From Leishmania martiniquensis (taxonomy: Eukaryota > Euglenozoa > Kinetoplastea > Trypanosomatida > Trypanosomatidae): a stretch of DNA of 64,000 nucleotides. The stretch lies in NCBI RefSeq assembly GCF_017916325.1, contig NC_090163.1, forward strand, positions 503,501 through 567,500, written 5' to 3'. This document shows positions 11,208 through 20,068 of the stretch, one piece after another (position 1 is the first letter of the stretch; each line of letters begins with the position of its first letter). The notes beneath the pieces were generated by a model, which saw only the letters and a program-made list of their open reading frames with translations, made no database searches and was not told the origin of the DNA. A program made the position numbers and the translations under genes.

Positions 11208-11243
11208 CCACCCACCTTCACTCCTCCTCCTTCACTCTCTGAG
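11208..11243 (+). promoter_or_regulatory. Candidate polypyrimidine tract and AG acceptor for HAD gene 1
   Basis: A nearly pure C/T stretch of about 33 bases ends in GAG just before the ATG at 11249, as expected for a trans-splicing signal. Use of this AG would leave a very short leader, so an upstream AG (such as near 11205) may be the real acceptor. Confidence 0.35.
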
Positions 11244-11248
11244 AAAGG

Positions 11249-12124
11249 ATGCTAAAGGCGATACCTCGTCCCATTGCTGTGGCGTCCGACATGGATGGGA
11301 CACTCCTATCACCTGATCACAGGGTTTCTGCCTACACCCGAAAGATTATAGACAAGCTGCAGAGGGAGCGGCACGTTCCCTTCATCTTGGCAACGGGGCG
11401 GCACCATGCTGACGTGCTCGCAACAAAGCAGCGGATTCAGCTGGACGGGTACCTGGTTACAAGCAACGGCGCGCGCGCGCATGACCCGCAGGGGAACATT
11501 ATCTTGAAGCATGACATGGGCCCTAAGGTCGCGCGAGAGCTGGCGCGCATCGCTCTAGACTGGGAAGACATCACGACCTGTATCTACCAAGAAGACTGCT
11601 GGTACGTGAGCCGCGAGACAGACGAAATGAAGGAGTACCATCCAGAGAATAAGGGGACCTTCTGCCCCCGCCTGTTTGACCCCGAATCCTTTGACAGCTA
11701 CGATGGCGTCTACAAAGTGTACTACACCTCGAACAATGGCCCGCTGCTTGCAGCACTGGAGCACAAGATCAAAGACAGCTACTCGGATAGCGTGTGCGTT
11801 GCCTACTCGCTGCCGAACTGCATGGAGGTGATGGCGATTGGCGTGAACAAAGGAATGGCATTGGCGCGGGTGCTAAAGGGATTCATATTCCCGAAGGATC
11901 CGCGCAGCGGGGAGGAGCTGCTGAAGGCGTGCATCAGCTTTGGGGACGGAGAGAACGATGTGCAGATGCTCATAATGGCGGGCACCGGCTACATCATGGA
12001 AAACGCGCAGGACAGGCTCCTTAGCGCTGTTCCCTTCGGTAAGGATCCGCACTTGCAGATGATCGGGTCGAATGCCGATGACGGCGTGGCAAAGAAGCTC
12101 GTCGAGGTGTTCCAGCTTGAGTAG
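11249..12124 (+). CDS. HAD-superfamily Cof-type phosphatase 1
   Basis: A 291-aa haloacid-dehalogenase-like hydrolase of the Cof/IIB subfamily, first of five paralogues. Motif I is DMDGT with nucleophile Asp14 and acid/base Asp16; motif II is the Thr/Ser of VTSNGAR; motif III is the Lys of GVNKG; motif IV is GDGEND followed by YIMENA. The C2-type cap sits between motifs II and III and differs from the other copies. The C-terminal SNADDGVAKKL is typical of the family. Cof enzymes dephosphorylate small metabolites such as sugar phosphates, pyridoxal phosphate or FMN; the substrate cannot be read from sequence. No targeting peptide is visible, so a cytosolic location is likely. Confidence 0.92.
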   Translation: MLKAIPRPIAVASDMDGTLLSPDHRVSAYTRKIIDKLQRERHVPFILATGRHHADVLATKQRIQLDGYLVTSNGARAHDPQGNIILKHDMGPKVARELARIALDWEDITTCIYQEDCWYVSRETDEMKEYHPENKGTFCPRLFDPESFDSYDGVYKVYYTSNNGPLLAALEHKIKDSYSDSVCVAYSLPNCMEVMAIGVNKGMALARVLKGFIFPKDPRSGEELLKACISFGDGENDVQMLIMAGTGYIMENAQDRLLSAVPFGKDPHLQMIGSNADDGVAKKLVEVFQLE

Positions 12125-12656
12125 GCAACGTGCAGCAAGCCGAAGAGAGGCAAGCGGGAAGGTGCGTATTGCGCGACGTCGGGGGTGGCGATGTATCAAC
12201 TTCTGTGGTGCTGGCTCATGGGTGTTTCTGCAGGCGGTCGCGGGCGAAAGCAAAAACGCACGCTAGATGGAAGCGCTTCCGCATCTGTTTTTTTTTTCCT
12301 TTTTAGTATCTAATCCACATTGGCCCCTCCACCCTCCCCCCGCCTCCATTCACCGGTCAGCCCCCTCGAGCGGCAGCGTTCTTCTTCCGTTCTATTCTTC
12401 TCTCTCCTTCACACCGTCAGCTCTGTGTGCGTGCTTGAGCGCGTGTACGGAGCGCCGACTCCGTGGGCGCCACTGAGCTGTGGATGGACGCCATCAGCAG
12501 CAATGGAAAGCGCGTCTTCTCTTGTACACCACCCCTCTCATTCTCTGCCTTACTTTGATCTCTTCCCCGTTCCTTTCTCCTTCCACCCCCCTCTAACGCT
12601 CACCCTGGTCCAGCCGGCAGGCGCATACACACCCACCTCTCGAGTCCACGTACCAC
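12125..12656. other. Intergenic spacer between HAD genes 1 and 2
   Basis: About 0.5 kb with a T/C-rich stretch (12286-12420 and 12530-12600) that could serve as the trans-splice signal of HAD gene 2. No gene seen. Confidence 0.6.
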
Positions 12657-13700
12657 ATGTTCAGCACTGCCTGGCTCAGGGCCACTACCTCGGCAGTGGC
12701 GGCGGGCAGCGGTGCCGCTGCAGGCAGCCTTCCGTATCGCTTTGCCGTCTCAGACATGGACGGCACCATCCTTTCACCGCACCACACGCTCAGCGAGTAC
12801 ACGGCAGAGACCTTGGGCCGTCTTACACAGGATCACCAGGTGCCGTTTATCTTCGCCACCGGCCGCGTCTACGCTGATGTGGCCGTCATCAATCAGAATA
12901 TGCAGCGCTTTTTCCAGAAGCGGCGCCAGCGGCTACCACCATTGGACGCGCCCAGGGTGGTCCGTACCCCCTCTTACATCATCACCTCCAACGGTGCAGT
13001 CATTCACGATGCCGCGACGGGCGAGCTGGTGCTTGAGCACCCCCTCGACCCGGACATTGTTCATGAACTCTACCACCTGCTTCCGGCGAGCGAGACGCGC
13101 ATCAACACCGGCATCACTCAAGGCGACCACTGGTTCTCCCGCATGGACTGGGAAGAGATGCTGCAGTTCCACAAGGAGTCGGGATACCGGTACCAGGTGC
13201 TGGAGCGTATCCCCGACAAGAATAGCATCAAGAGGACGAGCACGCCGAAGCTATCATCTTCCGCCGTTGACGGCAGCCTCAACCATGTGCATAAGATCTT
13301 CTTCTCGAGTTGGGATCGCCCCCTCCTAGAGAAACTGGAGCAGATGCTCCAGCAACGCTACGGTAGTGACTTGGCAGTCACGTTCTCAGCGTCCTACAAT
13401 GTCGATGTTACCGCTAAAGGGGTGACCAAAGCGTTGGCCCTCGAGCGCCTCTACACGCTCATGACACCCTTGCCACATGAGACGCTGTCAACGGCGACGC
13501 CAGCGGAGCGGCTAAAGGCGACGGTTGCCTTCGGTGACGACCTTAATGATGCCGCAATGCTGAGCCGTGTAGGCTGCGGCTTCATTATGGGCAATTGCAA
13601 TCCGCAGCTTCGGCAGCGGTGTCCGGACTTGGAGGTGATTCGAACGAATGCCGAGGATGCCGTGGCCCGAAAACTGCGCGAGGTATTTCGCTTGGAATAA
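12657..13700 (+). CDS. HAD-superfamily Cof-type phosphatase 2, possibly mitochondrial
   Basis: A 347-aa paralogue with all catalytic elements: DMDGT (Asp33/Asp35), ITSNGAV, Lys in GVTKA and GDDLND. The ATG at 12657 starts an Ala/Ser/Arg-rich 28-residue extension without acidic residues (MFSTAWLRATTSAVAAG), which the other copies lack and which resembles a mitochondrial presequence. It also has an insertion of about 25 residues before motif II (FFQKRRQRLPPLDAPR) and another Ser/Thr-rich one in the cap (around KRTSTPKLSSSAVDG). Motif IV reads GDDLND rather than GDGxND, still within family tolerance. Distinct targeting and cap suggest a separate substrate or compartment from its neighbours; this is inference. 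Confidence 0.9.
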   Translation: MFSTAWLRATTSAVAAGSGAAAGSLPYRFAVSDMDGTILSPHHTLSEYTAETLGRLTQDHQVPFIFATGRVYADVAVINQNMQRFFQKRRQRLPPLDAPRVVRTPSYIITSNGAVIHDAATGELVLEHPLDPDIVHELYHLLPASETRINTGITQGDHWFSRMDWEEMLQFHKESGYRYQVLERIPDKNSIKRTSTPKLSSSAVDGSLNHVHKIFFSSWDRPLLEKLEQMLQQRYGSDLAVTFSASYNVDVTAKGVTKALALERLYTLMTPLPHETLSTATPAERLKATVAFGDDLNDAAMLSRVGCGFIMGNCNPQLRQRCPDLEVIRTNAEDAVARKLREVFRLE

Positions 13701-14287
13701 ATCCTTCTTCTTTGTGTCTATTTTTTTCGCAGAGGAGGTGTGAGGAGTGGTGCTGGCGTGCAGCACTCGAGTAGCACACGCGGCGCTCCCCTCTCCTTGC
13801 GGCCGCGCATTCGCACGCTTCGGGAACGCGCAGTACCGTATAACAACGCAATCACACATCTAGAGTCTCTGCGCGTGCGCCGTCGTACCTAACAGAGTCG
13901 GCCAGTGCGCGCATCTCGCTCTTTCTATCTGCCGCGCCTCATTTGGAGTGACAGACGTGGGGCATGGTGCACCGCAAAGTCGCTGCCATTGTTGCCTCAG
14001 TTCTTCTCCTCCTCTTTGAATCCTTTCGCCCCTTCGCAGTCTTACCTCCATGTGCGTTCACCAGATGGGCAGACCACCAGGGCACGCATGGAAACCGTTG
14101 ACAGGGTACTTCTGCTTCGAAAGCCCTTCCCCACCCCACTCCACCCCATCTCCAACCCCTTTTTTGCTTAGCGTCAAGCAAGGTCAGCCGTGCGGACAAA
14201 GGCTTTCCCAGCGCTTGCGGGCTCGCTCTTACAATTCACTGTCTTCGCCCTCCTCCTCTTCTTCCCACCCTCACGCAAGACAAAGCC
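13701..14287. other. Intergenic spacer between HAD genes 2 and 3
   Basis: About 0.6 kb, no gene. C/T-rich tracts at 14004-14035 and 14241-14275 precede the next ATG. Confidence 0.6.
14241..14279 (+). promoter_or_regulatory. Candidate polypyrimidine tract and AG acceptor for HAD gene 3
   Basis: A C/T-rich run of about 30 bases is followed by the first AG at 14278-14279, nine bases before the ATG at 14288. The pattern fits a trans-splicing acceptor. Confidence 0.4.
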
Positions 14288-15196
14288 ATGGCATTACCAA
14301 AAATAAAAGCTGTGTTTGTGGACATGGATGGCACCCTGTTCGACTCTCGCCACGTTGTTCGCCACCGCACCGTGAAAGTGCTCCACGCACTCCGACAGCG
14401 ACGTGTCGCCTTCATTGTCGCCACAGGACGGCCGTTTCCAGACGTGTTTGGCAACCTTGCCAAGGCGACCCTACACCCAGACTTCGTCATTACCAGCAAC
14501 GGGGCTCGCATCCATGACGGCCAGCACAACACCGTCTTTGAGTGCGACATGGATGCTGAGAGTGTTTGCCGACTCTTTCAGCTGTCGCCGCACCTCACTG
14601 ACGAGGGAGTGGTCGATCCAACAGTGCCGGCGCGGCGCATCTTGTTCAACGTCAACTGCAAGGACCGATGGCTCACCAACGAGTGCATCGAAGAGGTCCG
14701 GGCTGCTTTCCACCCCGCCTTCGTCTACGAGAAGACCGACCCGATGGCGCAGACGGCCAAGACGCTCCAGGGTACCCATAGCATATGGATTCGCGGGGCG
14801 CACGAGGATTTAATCTGCGTGAAGAAGTACATCGACCGAGAGCTTTCCAACGAGATCAGCTGCACCTTCGCACTGCCCCACATCCTCGACTGCTTCGCAA
14901 AGGGTATCAACAAGGGTGTTGCGCTGGACAAGGTGTGCAGATGCCTCGGCATCGCTCACAAAGAAACCGTCGCGTTCGGCGATGGCATGAACGACATGGA
15001 AATGCTCCAGGCAGCCGGGCAGGCCTTTGTTATGGCAAATGCACAAGCGATGGTGAAGCGGGCCGCAGTGGGGCTCCTCGTTATTCGGTCGAACGACGAG
15101 GAAGGCGTTGCGCTGAAGCTCGAGGAGCTGCTGGCGGCTAACGCTTTTACCAGCTGCTCGCGGAATAGAGATCCAGAGGCCCTTCCATCTGCTTGA
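14288..15196 (+). CDS. HAD-superfamily Cof-type phosphatase 3
   Basis: A 302-aa paralogue. Motif I DMDGT gives Asp12 and Asp14, motif II is ITSNGAR, motif III the Lys of GINKG, motif IV GDGMND with VMANA after it. The cap is closest in wording to HAD 4 (WLTNECIEEVRAAFHPAF versus WLTDRNIPEVSSAFHEDF; both also share CTF.LP.ILDC), so these two look like the most recent pair of the five. The protein ends in a polar tail of about 20 residues absent from HAD 4. No targeting sequence is visible. Confidence 0.92.
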   Translation: MALPKIKAVFVDMDGTLFDSRHVVRHRTVKVLHALRQRRVAFIVATGRPFPDVFGNLAKATLHPDFVITSNGARIHDGQHNTVFECDMDAESVCRLFQLSPHLTDEGVVDPTVPARRILFNVNCKDRWLTNECIEEVRAAFHPAFVYEKTDPMAQTAKTLQGTHSIWIRGAHEDLICVKKYIDRELSNEISCTFALPHILDCFAKGINKGVALDKVCRCLGIAHKETVAFGDGMNDMEMLQAAGQAFVMANAQAMVKRAAVGLLVIRSNDEEGVALKLEELLAANAFTSCSRNRDPEALPSA

Positions 15197-15589
15197 GGCA
15201 TGCGTGCGCGGGTGCGCCAGGGTGTGTACAGGAACTGGAACGAAAGAAAAAGGGGAGCTCCCAGCCTCGGTGCGCGCCTCTTAGCCGGAAGGAGGTTTGC
15301 CCGAGTTGCCTCTCCTTTTCTCTTGCTCTCAGCGCCGTTCGTGTGGTGCTACGCACTTCCGCCTGCTGCAGCATCACCCTTGCAGCCCTCCTCGCCCTCC
15401 CTCCGCCATACTCGCAGCACCCCAGTGGGCGCTCGGGGCCTTCTTGCCTCGTTGCGTTTCTCTTTCGATTCGCTTCAGCGCTGCCGGCCCCATTCCTTCC
15501 ACAGCGGAAATGACTGCGCGAGAGGGGCAGAAAGGGAAAAGGTGAACGGGCAGGGCGGGCGCTGTCCTTGAGGTCGGTGTACGCACTGC

Positions 15590-15880
15590 CTCGGCACCTC
15601 CTCTTTGCCTTCTCGAGCCGCGCACCGCTTCTTCACATGGTCCAACCTGTCCGAGGCCACCGAAGAAACGGAAAACAGCGGCGCACAGGACGAGCCGACT
15701 TGGTGGGCACAGAAACTAAAGAATGTGGTCGTCTCCTGCAAGGCATTTCACGAAGACTTCAAGAAGGTAACCTGAGGCCTTGAAGGCAGGGACTAGGGCT
15801 CTACAAGCACATGCCGCTGCCTGAAGAGATGTTTAGAGGAGATGCTCAAGCCACAGGACTCGTCTCGCCCTCCAGAGCGA
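15590..15880 (+). pseudogene. Decayed gene fragment of unknown family
   Basis: Between HAD genes 3 and 4 a frame without a start codon reads FFTWSNLSEATEETENSG and then QDEPTWWAQKLKNVVVSCKA, FHEDFKKVT and a stop at 15773-15775. About 26 bases further, in another frame, it resumes as GLYKHMPLPEEMFRGDAQAT. Composition is that of a soluble charged protein with GC-rich third positions and is quite unlike the C/T-rich spacers around it. This looks like the 3' relic of a gene broken by frameshift. I do not recognise the family. Confidence 0.4.
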
Positions 15881-16156
15881 CCCTGCTCTGCTATTTCCTA
15901 CCAGCGACATACACACACAGCGCAAGCTGCAGAGACGTGGGTCTCCTTCGTCTCCCTCCTTTTCCCATCACCCCGCTTCCTTCCCCTTTCTTTGCTTCGA
16001 CATTCATCTGGCCTTGTGGGGTGCTCTCACCTCTGCCCGTGTACCCGCCCTCACCTCTTTTCGGTGTGAGGACGGCGGGCCCCCGCTTCGTGACCGATAC
16101 GCCACGCGAGATTCGCCGCCTGCTCGCTGCTCACGCCGCATCATGCTTCGCGCGGA

Positions 16157-16563
16157 GATGCGGTAACCCGCGCACCTCACCCGCGCTGCGCGGGCCCTTT
16201 TTTTTTTTTTTGCCTGGCACCCACCCTAGGGATGGCGGTGGAAAGGGCAGACGGCGGCAGCGAGCCCCCCCGGACAACCACGGCGTTCTGAGGCACGCGG
16301 CATCTCTCGCATCCGGCGGGGCGGGGGGGCGAGGCGCAGATGCGAGGAGCACGGCGAGAGCGCCCCGAGCTGCGCCATGGAGGCGCTGCAGACTGGCGTG
16401 TGCGGTGGCCCCGCGTCACGCTGGGGCATGCGCCGGCCCGACGCGACGGCAGGGCGGTCGGTGCGAGAGGAGGAGGGCGTAGCAGCGGCGCAGCAGCGCG
16501 GAGAAGAGGAGAGGGATAAGCGCGCTGTGGTGAAATGCGGACATGCGAGGAACGTATTCGTGG
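16157..16563. repeat. Dispersed GC-rich repeat RA, copy 1
   Basis: About 405 bp that recurs almost unchanged at 24720-25124; the only internal difference I see is the length of the T run (14 versus 12), plus one mismatch at the 3' edge. It begins GATGCGGTAACCCGCG, carries the palindrome CCCGCGCTGCGCGGG followed by GCCC and the T run, then a purine-rich 3' half. Size, dispersal and position outside coding sequence suggest a SIDER-like degenerate retroposon, but I could not compare it with known consensus sequences. Confidence 0.85.
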
Positions 16564-17438
16564 CCGAGAAGCCAAGCGGTGGCAACGACGACATGCTTTC
16601 ATACGGCGCTGCTTGCTGCCCTCTTCGTTGACGCAGAGCACCGCGCGCAAGCCCTCAGGACAAGGGCGTGCTTGTCGCGAGAAAATCCTGGGGCGCGTGT
16701 TTCCGTGCGGAGGCTTCATCAATGGTTGATATGAGTGGGCGTTCAGTGTGGCAGTGCGTGGCGTATTGGAGTGCTGCACCGACACCGGTAGATTAGCGCG
16801 GCCTCGTCTGTCCTTTTTCTGTAATCTATTTTCTCTGCGTGTCGCCGCTACTACCATCGTCATTGGACGCATGTGTCGCCTCAGCTCTCCATGCCCTCTC
16901 TGCCCTTGTGCCGCTCTTTCAAGTGGTGCTGAGGGTGTGGTGCGCATGCTCCTGCTCTAGTCCTCCTCCCCATCCCCTCTACTGACATGTGTGGCCTATC
17001 GGATGTAGCGATGGGGAGGCGACGTGTTCAATTCAACGAGGCACCTCTCTCACTCGGATGCTTCATTGAGAATCCTCCCCGTCCCTCTTTTCCTCCCCCT
17101 CCTCTGCCAATCGCTCGCCTACGTTGGGTGGGCAACTCTGTTCTAATGCGCGTTGAAGACGCTCACGCGCCTAGGCTCACCTACACACTATACAATAGAA
17201 GGGAGCGAAGCGGAACCTCGCGACGCCCCTCCTCCCTCCCCTCATCCGCCCCTGACACACACACACACACCTTCTTATTCTCTACCACGAGGGCGTCGCT
17301 CGGCACTCGACGCACGCGCATAACTCTTTTCAGCTGACGCTCCACGTATTGGCGCGGTTATTCTTAGTATTGCTCTCTTCGTCACCATTGTGAATTCCCT
17401 TCTTCGCGATCTTGTTCTCTGTGTTGGTTGCCATCACT
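16564..17438. other. Intergenic spacer upstream of HAD gene 4
   Basis: No gene recognised. C/T-rich stretches at 17070-17105 and a (CA)n tract near 17259-17272 precede the HAD 4 start. Confidence 0.55.
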
Positions 17439-18278
17439 ATGCCCATCAGGGCCATTGTCACGGACCTTGACGGTACGCTGCTCAACCCGCAGCACTGCAT
17501 CAGCGAGTACACCGCCAGCGTCTTGAAAAAGCTCAAGGAGAAGGGCATCTGGCTTGTCGTGGCCACCGGGCGACCCTACGCGGATGTCTTTTGCAGGATT
17601 CGCAGCTGCCAGATACATCCGGACTATATCATCACCAGCAACGGCGCTCGCATTCATGATGGCGCGTTCAAGGTTGTGCGCGAGCACAATATGCGGCCAG
17701 AGCTCGTAGAATCGCTCACGCGCATTCGAACTCTAAGGGACCCTGCGACTGGCTGTGAGCTTCCCAAAAAATTCACCACCAACATCTACCGTGAAGCGGA
17801 GTGGCTAACGGACAGGAACATCCCTGAGGTGAGCAGTGCCTTCCATGAAGACTTCCGCTGCACCGACCTTGGTGCGGGCCTGTACGACCTGAAGGCCGAG
17901 GAGCTGCATGGAGTGCATGAGATGTGGTTTGTTGGCAACCACGACGAGCTGGTGGTGCTGGATGATGCGCTTAGCAAGGAGTACGCCGGCGACCTTTGCT
18001 GCACCTTTTCCCTCCCATGCATCCTCGACTGTGTGCCTGCTGGAGTTACCAAAGGCAACGGTGTGCGCGAGGTGGCGGAGGTGCTGGGGCTGACGCTCGA
18101 TGAGGTGGCCTGCTTCGGTGACGGCATGAATGACGAGTCGATGCTGCGAGTCACCACAACATCCTTCATTATGGAAAACGGGCAGCAGAAGCTAAAGGAC
18201 GCCGTGCCGCATGCGCAGATCATCGGCACCAACGCCAACGATGGCGTGGCGAAGAAGCTAGAAGAGATGTTCTTCTAG
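17439..18278 (+). CDS. HAD-superfamily Cof-type phosphatase 4
   Basis: The shortest paralogue, 279 aa, close to the bare Cof fold. The start is ATG 17439 (MPIRAIVTDLDGT); the open frame a little upstream has no ATG. Motif I is DLDGT (Asp9, Asp11), motif II ITSNGAR, motif III the Lys of GVTKG, motif IV GDGMND followed by FIMENG. Ends in NANDGVAKKLEEMFF. It is probably a soluble cytosolic phosphatase. It differs from its neighbours mainly in the cap domain that sets the substrate. Confidence 0.92.
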   Translation: MPIRAIVTDLDGTLLNPQHCISEYTASVLKKLKEKGIWLVVATGRPYADVFCRIRSCQIHPDYIITSNGARIHDGAFKVVREHNMRPELVESLTRIRTLRDPATGCELPKKFTTNIYREAEWLTDRNIPEVSSAFHEDFRCTDLGAGLYDLKAEELHGVHEMWFVGNHDELVVLDDALSKEYAGDLCCTFSLPCILDCVPAGVTKGNGVREVAEVLGLTLDEVACFGDGMNDESMLRVTTTSFIMENGQQKLKDAVPHAQIIGTNANDGVAKKLEEMFF

Positions 18279-20068
18279 CCCTAAATGCCAGCGTCGACCC
18301 TCAATTCAACAGCGACCGCGAGCCTGTCAAGGTGAAGAGCACAGCGGCGAAAGGGCGAAGGCCTCATCTCGATCGTTGGGGGCACAGGTGCGCGATTCTA
18401 TCGGGTGCTCCCTTGACTCCTGCGCGCTGCTCAAGTCTGTCTCATAGTAGAGGCAGAAGCTGGTGCGCCAGCGCGCGTCCTTTGCCTCCCCCTCCTTTCC
18501 GCCATACCTTTCTTACTGTTCCCCTTTTCTTCGTCCTGTTGCATACTTCGGAGAGGCAACGGAAAGTGAAAGAAGGGCCACCATACGGCATACTCGCTGG
18601 GATTCCCTCCTCGTGCTCGCCTTTTTAAGTACTCCTCCCGGATGAAGCCTCCGCCTCAGCTTTGGGTCGCATTCATCCTATGCGTGCAGGGCAGCCCCCA
18701 CCCCCCTCCCCCAGGTGCGGTGGGAGGGTACAATCTGACCCGAGCTCCTTTCAAGGAAAGAGTGAGACTCCTCACTCCACTGCGGAGAAGCGTCTTCCAC
18801 AATGCGGCGCACGCTGATCTGATGTGTCGCTCTCTCTCTCTCCGTTTTTCCGCTCCTTCTGATTTCTTCAGCCTGTCTTACCCTCTAGTACCCACCGGTG
18901 CCCTCATCCTCCTCTTCCCTCCCCCTTCCCCCGCCCTTTGTCTCACGTAGCTGCACACAGCTGCACACGCGCTCCTTTATCGCTCATTACTCCCCACGCC
19001 TTACTACGCACATGCACTAAAAAAAAACGCATCACCTCTACGTCTGTCTGTCTCTCTCTCTCTTCGCCTCTCTTCCCGCACGAGAGGAAAAAAAAACTGT
19101 AACACGACCAGTGAAGGTCGAAAGCTGTGCTTGTATTCGCGCCTGTCTGCCTGCCTGCTTGAGTTCGTGCAAGAGAGACATCAATCCACACTTGTGTGAT
19201 TCCGCCGGCACCCCGCACATCTGTATTGGCTGTCCCTCTCTCTATCTCTGGTCTTGTTTGTTGTTTCACCTCCCTTGAGTACGACGAGTACTTTTTGGAT
19301 AGGGAGCGCATACGGACCCCGCCTTCCTTTGTGTTTTTTTGTTGTTGTTGTCCTCCTTTCCGTCTCTACCCCCACCCCCACCCCCACGTCTATCCGCGTG
19401 ACGCCTTACCGTATCTTTCGCAGCTGTCCCCTTCGTCGCTCTTCTCTAAACCCTTTTCTGCTGTGCTCTTTCCCTTTGTGTGTGTGTGTGAGCTGCAGCT
19501 ATTGTTGCGGTTGTTCTTGCTGTTTTTCTTCCTTTGGGGTGTGGATCAGGTTGGCCTATTTTAATCCACCTGAGTCTCTGTTTTTCGTTTCACGTCTCCG
19601 CCGTCATTGCCTTTCTTTCCTTCCACGCCTCGCCCCGCCTGCCGCGCTCTCACGCACACGCGAACACACTTTCTCTCGATCTGCTTCTGCCTCTGCCTCC
19701 CCCTCTTCCATTCCGTTTCAGTCGTTTGTGTGACATCTGCGCGCCACCCCACTAACTGTCTGTCACACCCTTCACCCCACTCGAAGCACCTGTTGCTCTT
19801 TGGGCGTGTGAATGCGAGTCTAAGGGTGAGCGCTTGTACTTGTCCACCTCCGTCTTCGCTCACTCCCCTCCCTCCTCCCTCTCTCTCTAACTCGCACTGT
19901 TTTCCATCTCTTGTCACCCTCGTTAATTTCTCGTCAGCAAAAAGGGGGGCCTTTCGTGCCTGTCTGTCTGCGTGTGTGAGTGTGTCTCCTGTGTGTTGCA
20001 CGCGGTGTCTCGCAGAGTGCCTCTCTTCCACACGCCGCTTCCTTCCTGAAACCCCTGCTTGCGCCATC
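18279..20068. other. Intergenic spacer between HAD genes 4 and 5
   Basis: About 1.8 kb, strongly C/T-rich from 18460 to 20040, with a (CCCCCA)n tract at about 19369-19387 (quadruplex-prone on the minus strand). No gene accepted: the open frame upstream of HAD 5 (from 19607) is translation of pyrimidine tracts. Confidence 0.6.

Larger units (their letters stand above)
8931..11248. other. Intergenic spacer with pyrimidine tracts and a G-rich run
   Basis: No believable gene. The 440-aa open frame at 8941-10263 is Ser/Pro/His-rich translation of C/T runs and is not accepted. Notable contents are a G-rich run at 9917-9964, a (TA)n tract near 10556-10570, and several C/T-rich tracts leading towards the first HAD gene. 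Confidence 0.6.

Noticed and set aside
16177..16947. 256-aa minus-strand frame over repeat RA
   Set aside because: Reads the reverse of a GC-rich repeat; Arg/Pro/Ser-rich, and it does not persist beyond the repeat in other copies.
19607..20068. Upstream extension of HAD gene 5
   Set aside because: The extra 154 residues are Cys/Ser/Leu/Pro-rich readings of pyrimidine tracts; the family fold starts just after ATG 20069.
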